A DNA stretch of 64,000 nt, from contig CAVUDO010000002.1 of NCBI GenBank assembly GCA_963740255.1, positions 1,798,001 to 1,862,000 of the forward strand. Reading direction: 5' to 3'. The notes beneath the pieces are model-generated. The model saw nothing but the letters and a program-made list of their open reading frames with translations, searched no databases and had not been told where the DNA came from. This document shows positions 55,297 through 64,000 of the stretch, one piece after another; positions within the stretch are counted from its first letter, which is position 1; the number at the start of each line of letters is the position of its first letter. A program made the position numbers and the translations under genes. Source of the stretch: CAVUDO01 sp963740255 (GTDB lineage Bacteria > Actinomycetota > Actinomycetes > Mycobacteriales > Cryptosporangiaceae).

Positions 55297-56435
55297 CGGC
55301 CCTGTGCCGCGCGTGCGTAGCTGGCCAGGTGCGCCTCCGCGCTGGCGTCCCAGGTGAACTCCTTGGCACGGGCGCGACCGGCCTCACCGAAGGCCTCGCG
55401 GCGGTCGGGGTCGTCCAGGAGCGCCGCCAGGTCCGTGCCGATCTGGTCGGCCTCCTCCCCGGTGTAGGCGACCGCGTCGCCGCCCACCTCGGGCAGCGAC
55501 AGCCGGGGCGTGGTGAGCACGCACGCGCCGCAGGCCATCGCCTCGAGCACGGGCAGGCCGAAGCCCTCCCCGTGGCTCGGATAGGCGACCACCACAGCGC
55601 CTCCGAGGTAGCCGGGCAGGTCGGCGTAGCGCAGATAGCCCGGCCGGAGCAGGCGCAGGTGCGACGGGATCTCGGCGATGGCCGTCTCGATCTCGCTGTC
55701 GTGGCCGGAGCCGCCGGCGATCACCAGCGCCGGGGCCAGCTCCCTGCCGGCGCACGCCCTGGCCCATCCGCGGATCAGGTTCGGCACGTTCTTCCGCGGT
55801 TCCTGCGACCCCAGGAATGCCAGGTAGGTCGCCCCGCCGAGCCCCAGCCGGGCCCGCACCCGGGCCCGTTCGGGCTCGTCCGGGATGTGGAACACGTCCA
55901 GGTCGACACCGTGGTAGGCGACGTCGAGCCGGGTCGGGTCGGCGTCGAGCAGGCGGATCAACTCGTCGCGGGTGGCCTTGCTGGGCACGACCACCCGGGC
56001 CGCCCGCCGGAGCGCGGTCTTGGTGGCCGACCGGAAGAACGCGCCCTTGGCCTTGTCGTAGTGCTGCGGCTCGGCGAAGAACGTGGCGTCGTGGACGGTG
56101 ACCACCACCGGGCACTTCGCGGCCAGCGGCTGGGTGTAGTGCGGCGAGTGGATGACGCCGGCGTTCACCTGCTGGGCGACCAGCGGCAGGCCGGTCTGCT
56201 CCCAGGCCAGCCGTGCCGGCCGGTGGGCGACGGCTGCCGGGGCGGGCAGCACCTCCGCGGCGGGAGCCATCCGGCTGTACCGCTCGGCGTCCGCGCGCTG
56301 GGAGACCACCACGAGGTCGGCATCCGACCGTCCCAGCGCCGCGATCAGCCCGTCGACGTAACGGCCGACGCCACCTCGATCCGCCGGGACGGCGGTGGCA
56401 TCGACGAGAATCCTGGGCGCGCTACCGCCTGACAC
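55293..56435 (-). CDS. Family 4 glycosyltransferase
   Basis: A 380-residue GT-B retaining glycosyltransferase. RILVDATAVPADRGGVGRYV opens the acceptor domain; the donor domain has LAFLGSQEPRKNVPNLI, then SHGEGFGLPVLEAMACGACV, the E-x7-E nucleotide-sugar site. Its position next to GDP-mannose synthesis suggests a mannosyltransferase for a cell-envelope polymer. GTG 56435. Coupled to manC by a four-base overlap. Confidence 0.88.
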   Translation of the reverse strand: MSGGSAPRILVDATAVPADRGGVGRYVDGLIAALGRSDADLVVVSQRADAERYSRMAPAAEVLPAPAAVAHRPARLAWEQTGLPLVAQQVNAGVIHSPHYTQPLAAKCPVVVTVHDATFFAEPQHYDKAKGAFFRSATKTALRRAARVVVPSKATRDELIRLLDADPTRLDVAYHGVDLDVFHIPDEPERARVRARLGLGGATYLAFLGSQEPRKNVPNLIRGWARACAGRELAPALVIAGGSGHDSEIETAIAEIPSHLRLLRPGYLRYADLPGYLGGAVVVAYPSHGEGFGLPVLEAMACGACVLTTPRLSLPEVGGDAVAYTGEEADQIGTDLAALLDDPDRREAFGEAGRARAKEFTWDASAEAHLASYARAAQGR

Positions 56436-56599
56436 TGGTCCCTCTCCCCGTGGCCGCTGTGCCGATACGGCGGCATGGCCGCCGGGCCGGCCGCTGACAG
56501 GCCTGCCGTCTCAGAGACTACGCCGGGCCCGCCCACTCCACTGGAGCGCACCGCGCCACCACGCCGACGCCGCGGCCACCTCGGGTACCGGTCGTGGCG

Positions 56600-59395
56600 C
56601 TATCCGGGGCTGAAGCCCAGATAGGTGCTGCGTAGCCGCATCCCGGTTCGGAACCGGTTGCCCGACACGGCGACCGGCCTGCGGACGCCGTCGCTGAGCA
56701 GGATCGTCACGATCCGCCCGCCCCAGGCGCCGCCCCCGGTGCGGCTGGTCACCCGGACGTACCGGACGGTCCTGATCCCGCCCGGCCCGTCGAACCGGGC
56801 CATCGCGGCCGGGGAGAGCGTGACGGTCCAGCGCAGGTACCGCGACCGCGACGCCCCCGCGTACGGGTCGGCCTTGTTCGGCAGGTACGGCCGGCCGCCC
56901 GGTGCCGTCCGGCCGCCGTTGTCCGCGGAGTACTGGGCGTTGATCGGGACGCCGCGGTAGGCGATCACCAGGCCGGCGGTGGCCCGGACCGCCGCGTCGG
57001 TGGCGCGGTGGTACGCGGCGTGACCGTCCCAGCACTGGTCGGCGGTGGTGTCGTGCACGTCGTAGAACCGGCGGGGTGCCAGCCGGGACCGGGCGTAGGT
57101 GCGGGCGGCCATCGCCTGGGCCTGCACGGCCGCCGCCCGCCAGGTGGCCGGCATCTCCGACGACACCACACCGCGCAGGTAGGTCTCCATCCCCATCGTC
57201 GCGACGAAGTACGGCACACCGCCGACGAGGACGACCCGCAGGTTCCCGCTGTAGCTGAGCCAGTAGCCGCCCTTGCACCCCGCCTTGGCCCGGTTGTACT
57301 GCAGCCGCAGCACCGGCGGACCCACGAACGACACCGGTGCCGACAGCACCAGCACGCTCGCCCATCCCCGTCCCCTGGGCTTCTGGATCACGATGTTCTT
57401 CCCGGACCGCACCACGTGGTAGCCGGCCTGCGGCGGCAGTGCCACCCGGCGCCGCCCGCCGAGCGCGACCACGCCGGTCACCCGGGTCGCCCCGGCCGGC
57501 GGCCGGAGCACCAGGTGGCCGCCGTCGACGGCCCGCAGCCGCACCCGGACCACCGGGTTGCCGATCGACTTGCGGGTGGTGCCGGGGTAGTAGAACTGTG
57601 TGATCTGGGCGGCGTTCAGCTTGGCGGCGGCCGCCTGGGCGCCGTACTGGCTCATGCCCCGGCCGTGCCCGAACCCCTTGCCCCACGCGGTCAGGCCTCC
57701 GCCGGGCACCGACGTCCAGCCCTTCACCGGCGCCGGCGCCGACGCCGCGTGCCGGACCCGGTGCCGTGCCAGCAGCTCGGCCGTGCGCCAGCGCAGCCAC
57801 TTCATCCACAGCACGCCGGCGTTGCCCGGGCAGGCGGTCGCGTTGGTCTGCCGGTGCGGGAACATCGTCGGCACGGTGACCGTGACCCGCTTGTTGTACT
57901 TGGTGTTCGGCCCGCCGGTCAGCCTGGTGCTGCCGCGCGGATTGACGCGGTAGCTGCCGAGCTTCCAGGCCGCCACCCGCACAACCGTCCGGAGCGCCGC
58001 GGCCGTGGGACGGATCGTGCTGAAGTTCCCGATCATCGAGATGCCCGATGTGCCCGTGTTGAAGCCGCCGGTGTGCGCGCCGACGACGGCGCGCTGCAAC
58101 CCGCCGTACCGGCCCTCCCAGGCCCGGCCGAACCGGTCGACCAGCACGTTGTACCCGATGTCGCCCCACTTCTGGCTGATCGCGTGGTAACGGTAGATCG
58201 CCCGGAGCATGCCCGGGACGTCGCCGGGCCGGTAGGCGTTGGTGGTGGCGGTGTGGTGGATGACGACGGCCTTCACCGCCGACGCGTAGGTCGGCTTCCA
58301 CGTCATCCACTTCGGCGGGGCACCCCATTCGGCCCGGGTGTAGATCGACGCGACACCGTTGCCCACCGACACCGCCTGGGACCGCGCCTCCGGCGACTCG
58401 CCCTCGGTCGGCGTGCCGGCGGGTGCCGGGTCGGACGCCGTGGGCTCGGGCGTCGCAGAATCAGGCGCAGCAGGGGTCGAGGAACCGGGCGTTGCGGGGC
58501 CGGGCGTTGCGGGATCGGGCGTTGCGGGATCGGGCGTTGCGGGATCGGGCGTTGCGGGGCCGGAGCGCTCCGGGGTCTCCGGGCCGGGCTCGCTGTTGGC
58601 GGGCGGCTCGTCGCCCGGGGTCCGCCCGTTTGGCAGCTGTCCGTCCGGCAGCTGTCCGTCCGGAGCTGGACTGCTCGGATCGGGGCCGCTCGGCGCGTCC
58701 TCGTCGGGCCCGGACCCAGGCTCGGCGGCGCGGATGTCGACCGTCTCGGCGGCCACGTCGACCGCACCGTGCCCCGGATCGATCAGGTCGGCCTGGACGT
58801 CAGCCGGTCCCCGACCGGACACGCTGGTCAGCACGATCTCCACCGACCGGCTCGGCCCGGTCCAGATCAGCTCGCCGCCGGGCCGCACCGAGGCGGGCGC
58901 GGCGTCGACGGACGGGGCTTCGTGGCCGGTGGTCGACCAGCTCGACCAGGCCGCCTCCGGGCTCGGACGGGTGCGCACCGCGACGCTGACCGGCCCGAGG
59001 TCCGGGTCGTTGCGCCAGGTCACCCCGACCGCCGAGAACGGCTCGGTGGACGGTGCGGTGAACTCGAGGACGCGGGGTGCGGACGGCTCACCCGCCTCGC
59101 CGTCGAGCGGGACACCGGTCGGCTGCCGGAAGTACCGCCGCACGCCGGACGCCGGAACCTCCACGCTGCCGAGCGCAACGGTGCGGACCTTCACCGCGGG
59201 CGCTGGCATCGCCGCCTTCACCGGCATCCGCGGGGCGTTCGGGTGACCCGGTGCGCCGTCCCCGGCGACGGGACTCGCAGGTCGCCGGTCCGGCGCCCCG
59301 CCCACCGGCACCGCGGATGCCGGACTGACCGCGCCCCCGGCGAGCAGGCACGCGACAGCACCGGCACACAGCCACCCGAGTGGTCGTCGTGTCAT
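56600..59395 (-). CDS. Secreted N-acetylmuramoyl-L-alanine amidase with SpoIID domain
   Basis: A 931-residue exported protein. Signal peptide residues 1-29 (LCAGAVACLLAGGAVSPASA). Residues 60-200 form a beta-rich region; 210-330 are disordered and Pro/Thr-rich with PATPD repeats. A PGRP/amidase-2 domain begins with RAEWGAPPKWMTWKPTYASA and has VVIHHTATTNAYRPGDVP, DIGYNVLVDRFG and VVGAHTGGFNTGTSGI. The C-terminal half is SpoIID-like: FGHGRGMSQYGAQAAAAKLN, GMETYLRGVVSSEMPATWRA, AVQAQAMAARTYA and NAQYSADNGGRT. It would cleave peptide from glycan and then trim denuded glycan. ATG 59395. Confidence 0.9.
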   Translation of the reverse strand: MTRRPLGWLCAGAVACLLAGGAVSPASAVPVGGAPDRRPASPVAGDGAPGHPNAPRMPVKAAMPAPAVKVRTVALGSVEVPASGVRRYFRQPTGVPLDGEAGEPSAPRVLEFTAPSTEPFSAVGVTWRNDPDLGPVSVAVRTRPSPEAAWSSWSTTGHEAPSVDAAPASVRPGGELIWTGPSRSVEIVLTSVSGRGPADVQADLIDPGHGAVDVAAETVDIRAAEPGSGPDEDAPSGPDPSSPAPDGQLPDGQLPNGRTPGDEPPANSEPGPETPERSGPATPDPATPDPATPDPATPGPATPGSSTPAAPDSATPEPTASDPAPAGTPTEGESPEARSQAVSVGNGVASIYTRAEWGAPPKWMTWKPTYASAVKAVVIHHTATTNAYRPGDVPGMLRAIYRYHAISQKWGDIGYNVLVDRFGRAWEGRYGGLQRAVVGAHTGGFNTGTSGISMIGNFSTIRPTAAALRTVVRVAAWKLGSYRVNPRGSTRLTGGPNTKYNKRVTVTVPTMFPHRQTNATACPGNAGVLWMKWLRWRTAELLARHRVRHAASAPAPVKGWTSVPGGGLTAWGKGFGHGRGMSQYGAQAAAAKLNAAQITQFYYPGTTRKSIGNPVVRVRLRAVDGGHLVLRPPAGATRVTGVVALGGRRRVALPPQAGYHVVRSGKNIVIQKPRGRGWASVLVLSAPVSFVGPPVLRLQYNRAKAGCKGGYWLSYSGNLRVVLVGGVPYFVATMGMETYLRGVVSSEMPATWRAAAVQAQAMAARTYARSRLAPRRFYDVHDTTADQCWDGHAAYHRATDAAVRATAGLVIAYRGVPINAQYSADNGGRTAPGGRPYLPNKADPYAGASRSRYLRWTVTLSPAAMARFDGPGGIRTVRYVRVTSRTGGGAWGGRIVTILLSDGVRRPVAVSGNRFRTGMRLRSTYLGFSPG
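58494..58562. repeat. 15-bp in-frame tandem repeat in the amidase gene
   Basis: The unit GTTGCGGGATCGGGC (with GGCC variants) repeats four to five times, coding on the minus strand for the PATPD/PATPG linker. Period 15 keeps the frame, so copy number could vary without breaking the gene. Confidence 0.8.
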
Positions 59396-59704
59396 TGCCC
59401 TCGCCCCCCGACTCTCGCCTCCCACCGGCCCGACGCCTGACCCCCAACCGGCCGAATCTCCTCCCCCAGCGAGAGATCGGCCGCATTTATCACGGGTCGT
59501 AATTTCAGCGTCATCGAACGTACAGGAACTTTAGGGGAGTTTCGGAAGTTACGTAAGGGATGCGAATGAACGCCTGTGGTTGGCGGTTCGTGGCATATAG
59601 CCGGTTCAGTGCCCCCTGCGGCCGAGTTTCACCGGTCCGGCGCCGTGCGACGATGCGTCCGGCCGGGTGCCCGCCGGCGCTCTCTTGCTGACGAAAGGCC
59701 CGCC
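59396..59704. promoter_or_regulatory. Divergent leader region with a hairpin before the amidase gene
   Basis: 309 bases, unusually AT-rich in the middle. Towards the amidase, the minus strand has TGATAAAT (about 59486-59493) as a possible -10, then an 11-12 bp imperfect hairpin CGGCCGATCTC / GAGATTCGGCCG (59449-59483) in the transcript. I looked for a c-di-AMP riboswitch, common before such genes, but its conserved core is not clear. Towards TIGR03089 a TATAGC hexamer lies at about 59597-59602. Confidence 0.4.
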
Positions 59705-60505
59705 GTGCCCCGCGACCCCGACACCCCTGCCGCGCTGTTGGCCCGCATCCTGGCCGGCGAGCCGGGGCGCCCGCTGATCACCCAGTACGACGACGCGACC
59801 GGCGAGCGCGTGGAGCTCTCGGCGACGACCGTCGAGAACTGGGTGGCCAAGACCGCCAACCTAGTGCAGGAGGCGGGGGTGGAGCCCGGCGGCACCGCGG
59901 CCGTCCTGCTGCCCCCGCACTGGCAGGCCGCGGTGGTCATGCTCGGCTGCTGGTCGGCGGGAGTGGCGGTCGCGCACGGTCCGCGCGGAGCGGCACCCGC
60001 CCGGGCCGACGTGGCGTTCTGCGCCGCCGACCGGTTCGACGTGGCGCTGGGTCTCGGCGCGGACGAGGTCTACGGTCTGTCGCTGGCCCCGTTCGCCGCC
60101 CCGCTGGCCGCCGTTCCGGCGGGCATTCTCGACTACGCCACCGAGGTCCGGGGGCAGGACGACGTGTTCCGGCCCTGGGTACCGGTCGGGCCGGAATCGA
60201 CGGCGCTGGTCGGCGCGCTCGGCCCGGGCGGCGAGCCCGGGACGATGTCGCAGGCCGCCCTGGTGGACGCCGCCCGCGTCCGGGCCGCCGAACTGGGCCT
60301 GGCCGCGGGCGACCGGCTGCTCGTCCTCGCCTCGGACGAGGTCCGGCCCCGCCCGCTGGACTGGCTGCTCGCTCCGCTCGCGGCCGGCGCCAGCATCGTC
60401 CTGCTCCGCAACCCCGACCCGACCACCGTGGACGCCCGCGCGGACGCAGAACGTATTACCCTCCGACTTTCCGCACGTCTTCGTATTTCTCCGAACCACC
60501 CATGA
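59705..60505 (+). CDS. TIGR03089-family protein with replaced C-terminus
   Basis: A 266-residue protein related to the N-terminal part of acyl-CoA synthetases: EPGRPLITQYDDATGERVEL, AVLLPPHWQAAVVMLGCWSA and DWLLAPLAAGASIVLLRN. The family lacks the AMP-binding core and is of unknown function. GTG 59705 follows AAAGG. The normal family end is near ADAERIT; here about 15 extra residues (LRLSARLRISPNHP) continue into different-looking DNA, and the 3' 50 bases overlap the convergent methyltransferase. The junction of the accessory segment is therefore inside this gene's last codons. Confidence 0.85.
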   Translation: MPRDPDTPAALLARILAGEPGRPLITQYDDATGERVELSATTVENWVAKTANLVQEAGVEPGGTAAVLLPPHWQAAVVMLGCWSAGVAVAHGPRGAAPARADVAFCAADRFDVALGLGADEVYGLSLAPFAAPLAAVPAGILDYATEVRGQDDVFRPWVPVGPESTALVGALGPGGEPGTMSQAALVDAARVRAAELGLAAGDRLLVLASDEVRPRPLDWLLAPLAAGASIVLLRNPDPTTVDARADAERITLRLSARLRISPNHP

Positions 60506-62624
60506 GCCGAAGAACCCCGTCGGACGCGAGTTGATCGGCCAGTGTGGCCAATGACCGCATATTCGTGCCCGCTGGATCGGCCGTATAGGTGGCAAGAACA
60601 CAGCCACGAATAACTGACCGAATGTCGCCAGCGCCGACATCAATTCCTGCTGATTGCAACGCGGCAAGGCGATGCAGACCTGCTTCGGCCGCCGCGCTCG
60701 GGTCGATCAACGTGGCGGGCCCGACACCTGCGCGCTTCCGACACACGAGCACCGCATCCAGGTTGGAAGGTTCCGTTCCGCCCTTGGTCACGCTTGTTGT
60801 CATCTCTCCTTTGACCGGCTGGACGGCGGTAACGATGAGGCCGGCCTCACCAAGCCCGTCCATGACGGCCAACCAGCCTGAGAGTCTCGCTTGATGGAAG
60901 GTGAACGCCAGGAGACCGTCGGACTTGAGCACGCGAGCGCACTCGGACCAAATCCCGGTAATCGCCGCCCGGAACCTTGCCGGCGAAACGCTCTGAACCT
61001 CGTACACACTGCGAGTCGTGACACTCTGCGCGGGGTAGAGCGCAAACGGCACCAGCTCCCTGAGCCAAACGTGGAAGAAGTCGGCCAGTTCGGAATAGTG
61101 AACGTTATCCATATAGGGCGGATCAGTAATGACTAGGTCAATCGACTCATCGGGCAAGTCGGTACGGGACGAGTCGCCAGTCCGCAAGTATACAGTCCCG
61201 GGAATAAGGCCGCCTGAGGGCCAATGGTTAACCAACACCGCTTCAGGCGGTACTGAAATTCCGCTAACGCGCACTACGTCATTGCCGGCGAGGATCTGGT
61301 CGGTTGGCGCAACTTTATACTGTTGAGCACGCAACAGGCGACTCCGAAACAGAGTAGAAAACGAGCCGGAGGAGGCCGGCGTGCCCCACGGGTGAGCTTC
61401 GAGCGGCGCGCGTTCAGGCTTAAGGACGTGGTGGCTGAACATGTGCCGGACCGCTCCGGTGCCCTCTCCCTTGAAGGAACAGAACATGTTGTTAAACTCA
61501 AGCGTGCCCGAGAACAGGGCCGCCAACGCCTCTCGCTCGGCCCCATCTGGGGTAAGCTCGCGTATCGCGCCAGCGAGTAGTCCGAGCGAGTAGAGCTGAC
61601 GAGCATTGAAGAAATGTGACCACTTCGTAAAGCCCCACCGAATTGCTTGCCGGGTGTTCTCGCCGTCGGTCAACTCTCCGCAGGGGCGAACAATCTCCGA
61701 ACCGTCTTGCCGTAGCTGCTCGGCGCAGTCCCCATAGAGCGACCGATCGAAATCGGTAATGGTTTCGTACCGCTTCTTACCTTCGGCACCAAGCACAAGC
61801 TTGGCGTACATTTCGTAATTCGGCATCTCGCCAGCAAGGGCATCGAGTACCTTGGAAGTATGCTTGTTGGCGCAGGTCATCTCACTCCGTTTGACCGCCC
61901 CTGATCTAGCCACTCGATGACCGTTCCGACAAGTTCGTTCATCGAAGTCGTAGCGTCCCACCATGACATCGAGACAAACTGGGCAGACGATCTGTGCGGC
62001 GGGTACCCGTTTCGGATACGCATTCTTCGAGAAGACATGTGTCGAGAAGAGCCGTGTGGAGACGTCGCAGACCGGACATGCCGCAACCGCAACCCAGAAA
62101 TAGTACAGGACCGTCTCTCCACTCTCGGTCCGGTGTACCCGGTCAATCTCCGGGCGGCAGCGTTCCTCCACCAACCCATAGGCCCATTCCAGCTTCAAGG
62201 TATCCCATCGCTGTATGGCCTGCCGTTGGACGAGCGTGGCTACCGGGTTAATATCCCAGCTCACCACTGTCGCGCCGAGCTTTGCAGCCTCAACGGCTGT
62301 CGTGCCCGAGCCAGCGAACGGGTCAAACACCGTTAGGCCATCCAGCCTGGCCGCGGAACCATAGGCAGCCAATGCACTCGCACCATCTGTTGTGACGGCT
62401 GCGGTCAGAACCCCCCGGAAGATGGTGCCGAGACGCTTTGCCCACCATTTGTGAGTGCTGGTAGCAGGCCGATGCACCTCCTTCCGCCAGGACTCATGCT
62501 CGGCGATACGGCTGAGGGTAGCCGCGGGAAAGTCACGCTCCAGAGCTGTGACGGGCGGCACGCAAGTGAACCTCAGATCGGCAGTGGGCGCGAAAGATGA
62601 CCCTTCAAGGCTGACTAGCGTCAC
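60456..62624 (-). CDS. DUF1156-type adenine-specific DNA methyltransferase
   Basis: A 722-residue DNA methyltransferase. The N-terminal LERDFPAATLSRIAEHESWR and STHKWWAKRLGTIFRGVLTA are DUF1156 hallmarks. SAM binding is by LTVFDPFAGSGTTAVEAAKL and the catalytic site by VITDPPYMDNVHYSELADFF, typical of N6-adenine or N4-cytosine enzymes. CPVC and CPVCLD pairs (residues about 190-225) may form a zinc ribbon. The GTG start at 62624 overlaps the upstream endonuclease-like stop by four bases. GC is clearly lower than in neighbours. It should protect host DNA in a restriction-modification system. Confidence 0.88.
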   Translation of the reverse strand: MTLVSLEGSSFAPTADLRFTCVPPVTALERDFPAATLSRIAEHESWRKEVHRPATSTHKWWAKRLGTIFRGVLTAAVTTDGASALAAYGSAARLDGLTVFDPFAGSGTTAVEAAKLGATVVSWDINPVATLVQRQAIQRWDTLKLEWAYGLVEERCRPEIDRVHRTESGETVLYYFWVAVAACPVCDVSTRLFSTHVFSKNAYPKRVPAAQIVCPVCLDVMVGRYDFDERTCRNGHRVARSGAVKRSEMTCANKHTSKVLDALAGEMPNYEMYAKLVLGAEGKKRYETITDFDRSLYGDCAEQLRQDGSEIVRPCGELTDGENTRQAIRWGFTKWSHFFNARQLYSLGLLAGAIRELTPDGAEREALAALFSGTLEFNNMFCSFKGEGTGAVRHMFSHHVLKPERAPLEAHPWGTPASSGSFSTLFRSRLLRAQQYKVAPTDQILAGNDVVRVSGISVPPEAVLVNHWPSGGLIPGTVYLRTGDSSRTDLPDESIDLVITDPPYMDNVHYSELADFFHVWLRELVPFALYPAQSVTTRSVYEVQSVSPARFRAAITGIWSECARVLKSDGLLAFTFHQARLSGWLAVMDGLGEAGLIVTAVQPVKGEMTTSVTKGGTEPSNLDAVLVCRKRAGVGPATLIDPSAAAEAGLHRLAALQSAGIDVGAGDIRSVIRGCVLATYTADPAGTNMRSLATLADQLASDGVLRLMGGSEKYEDVRKVGG

Positions 62625-63518
62625 TCGTCATCTCCGAGTGGTAGCCGTGCTTCGTCACGTTCGAAGTTCTTCATGGTGACCCTGCCACTGCCCGCACCCG
62701 CCATGCGGTATGCCGCGAACCGATGCTCCTTGTCGGCCGAGGGGTTCGGTGCCAGTTCTGGCGTGAGTTCGTTGGTCAGCAGATTAAACGCATAGCCGGC
62801 GACGATGTTCTTCGCCTCGGTTCTCACCAGCTCGCCAACCTGCTCAAGCCGGTCATCCAGAGCCAATCCGTCAGGCACGACGAGGGTGGCCTGACCAGTC
62901 GTCCCACTCGTCAGCGCGAACGGGGTCGGCGCCACATACATCTTGCGGTCCCGCACGAGCAAGTCGCCGTAGGACCCGAAGCCCCGAAAGCTCTTGTTCC
63001 GGTGGACGTAGGTGTGGTCGGCGTTAAGGAAGTCGCCATGACACAGTACAAGGTCTACAACTGGATACTCTGGGTCGTCGGTGGCTGCCGGATAACGTCC
63101 GAAGACGTAGTAGATCGTCCGCCCGTTGTGCATGCCAGTCGGCACCCGGCTGTTGCTGTCATAGCTGGCCTCACGACCTGGCCACTGGAGCCCCTTGACC
63201 TCGTAGCCATCCGGATGATGCACAAGCGTGAAATCCGGGTAGCTGTTACGCCCAACGGAGTCATGTACGAGACCAGCCTGCTCGAAGTCGGCCACCGACC
63301 CAGTGCTGGAAGTGGAACTCCTTGTCGGTGCGGCTGACACGCTGAATCAAGCTGGCCCGCCGCATCGCCTCGCAGCATGCCACGAAGGCGTCCACGCAGG
63401 TGGAGGAGCTGGCAGTGGTCAAGATCCACGTCCCGGATGCCTTGCGCTGAAGGGCGGTTGGGCCCAAGGTCAGGTTCAGGCTAGTCGGCGACTCCGACAG
63501 GATGCGGAAGCAGTCCAC
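62621..63518 (-). pseudogene. Candidate PD-(D/E)XK restriction endonuclease, frameshifted
   Basis: Frame one from GTG 63518 reads DCFRILSESPTSLNLTLGPT and ends its sensible part at TDKEFHFQHWV. At about 63298 the frame shifts; frame two continues ADFEQAGLVHDSVGRNSYPD, then FTLVHHPDGYEVKGLQWPGR. SYPD followed ten residues later by EVK is the PD-(D/E)XK nuclease pattern. YDSNSRVPTGMHNGRTIYYV and FGRYP follow. Position directly before a DNA methyltransferase, with stop-start overlap, makes a restriction enzyme likely. Restored length is about 298 residues. The family cannot be named from memory. Confidence 0.7.
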
Positions 63519-63570
63519 GTCGATGGCGAACCTCGGATCTGATGGGCTGCCGCGCCTGGCAACCCGCGGG

Positions 63571-63702
63571 TCAGGGGAGGTCGAGGACGCTGGCCTTGAG
63601 GGTGGTGAGGAGGCCGGCGAACGTCGCGGCGGGCACTACCGGCGCGGGTCCGGCCGAGTCCTTGCTGTCCCCGACGCCCACTCTCAGGGCGTGGTGAACG
63701 AC
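63571..63702 (-). pseudogene. C-terminal fragment resembling a DUF397 protein
   Basis: About 43 codons ending at 63571 read VVHHALRVGVGDSKDSAGPA, then a helix TFAGLLTTLKASVLDLP. The VGDSKD and following FxxLL pattern is the DUF397 C-terminal half, but the WRKSSxS N-terminus is missing. It lies just upstream of the endonuclease-like gene, on the same strand, and may be a remnant of a regulator pair displaced by the restriction-modification genes. Confidence 0.4.
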
Positions 63703-64000
63703 AGAGAAGGGCGCCGGTCTCCGCACCCTGGGGAGGATTTGAGCGGAGATCCGACGCCCCTCGATCGGGGGTTCCCCTCGGGCGCTCAGCGAGCAGTGGT
63801 CCGAGGGGAGCGGGGTAATAAGTGGCCGCTGGCTACCGGGCCCGGATGACCGGCGCGGGAGCGGCTGGCGCCTTTCCGTCCGTCGCGCTCGGGGAGGTGG
63901 CGCGACGCGCGGGACCCGGCGTGCAGGGAGGTGTGGACGCCCGCGGTGCGCGGTGTCCGAGACATCACGGATTGCAATCCAGCGATTGCTAACCGAGACA
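63703..64000. other. Unassigned end of the window
   Basis: 298 bases in which I support no gene. GC is mixed; CCCCTCGATCGGGGG (63758-63772) is a short inverted repeat, and the last 40 bases are relatively AT-rich and could hold a promoter for genes beyond the edge. Confidence 0.3.

Noticed and set aside
58494..58562. CRISPR array in the 15-bp repeats
   Set aside because: The repeats are contiguous, in frame and code for PATPD units; there are no spacers.
59396..59704. c-di-AMP (ydaO-type) riboswitch before the amidase gene
   Set aside because: The leader has a hairpin and purine-rich stretches, but I could not find the conserved core in the right order.

Overview
The window is high-GC, gene-dense DNA of an actinomycete. 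The pointers are a fused CofG/CofH FbiC with FbiA and FbiB (coenzyme F420), a WhiB2-like regulator beside DUF3499 and a DUF1025-type metallopeptidase, DUF397 and XRE regulators, a TIGR03089 protein, frequent GTG starts and many ATGA/GTGA stop-start overlaps. Genus is not certain; Micromonosporales, Cryptosporangiales or a related order would fit.

Layout. 0-24 kb holds mostly unlinked housekeeping genes: a KAPA-synthase-like aminotransferase coupled to a GGDEF/EAL protein, peroxiredoxin, universal stress protein, metB, msrA, a PhoX-family protein, a membrane phosphatase-like protein, a GT2 enzyme, a secreted GH25 lysozyme, a phage-like protein, an RDD protein and a DUF2142 protein. Remnants of a DNA polymerase and a YczE-like membrane protein lie among them. 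20.6-30.7 kb is one long minus-strand block: a SahH paralogue without the catalytic lysine, canonical sahH behind a MerR gene, then manA, a cation exporter, a phosphosugar SIS isomerase, a Trm112-like protein and manB. It supplies mannose phosphates. 31.1-37.3 kb is an accessory segment (AAA ATPase, kinase-like protein, radical SAM protein, XRE/DUF397, XRE-ImmA plus a PIN-like protein) sitting between manB and DUF3499/whiB. 39-43 kb has bioA, a PadR gene with a membrane partner, and small proteins. 43.3-49.8 kb is the F420 group (fbiC, fbiA-fbiB). 49.9-50.6 kb is a VapBC-type toxin-antitoxin pair.

The most unusual part is 50.7-51.1 kb. Two tandem RNA genes on the minus strand each carry a T-arm, a closed acceptor-like hairpin and a D-arm in that order, with 5' and 3' flanks pairing where an anticodon stem would be. 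They are tRNA-like RNAs in circularly permuted order. They resemble YrlA-class bacterial Y RNAs, or could be permuted tRNA genes. They follow a conserved gene of unknown function and trpS.

53-60.5 kb returns to an envelope cluster: DNA glycosylase, mannose-1-phosphate guanylyltransferase, GT4 glycosyltransferase, a 931-residue secreted amidase/SpoIID protein and TIGR03089. At 60.45 kb the chromosome-like sequence runs into a lower-GC segment with a DUF1156-type DNA methyltransferase and a candidate PD-(D/E)XK endonuclease, a likely restriction-modification system.

Eight otherwise well-conserved reading frames are each broken by what looks like one single-base shift. Because both core and accessory genes are hit, assembly indels are a likely cause for many; I mark these genes as frameshifted rather than dead.
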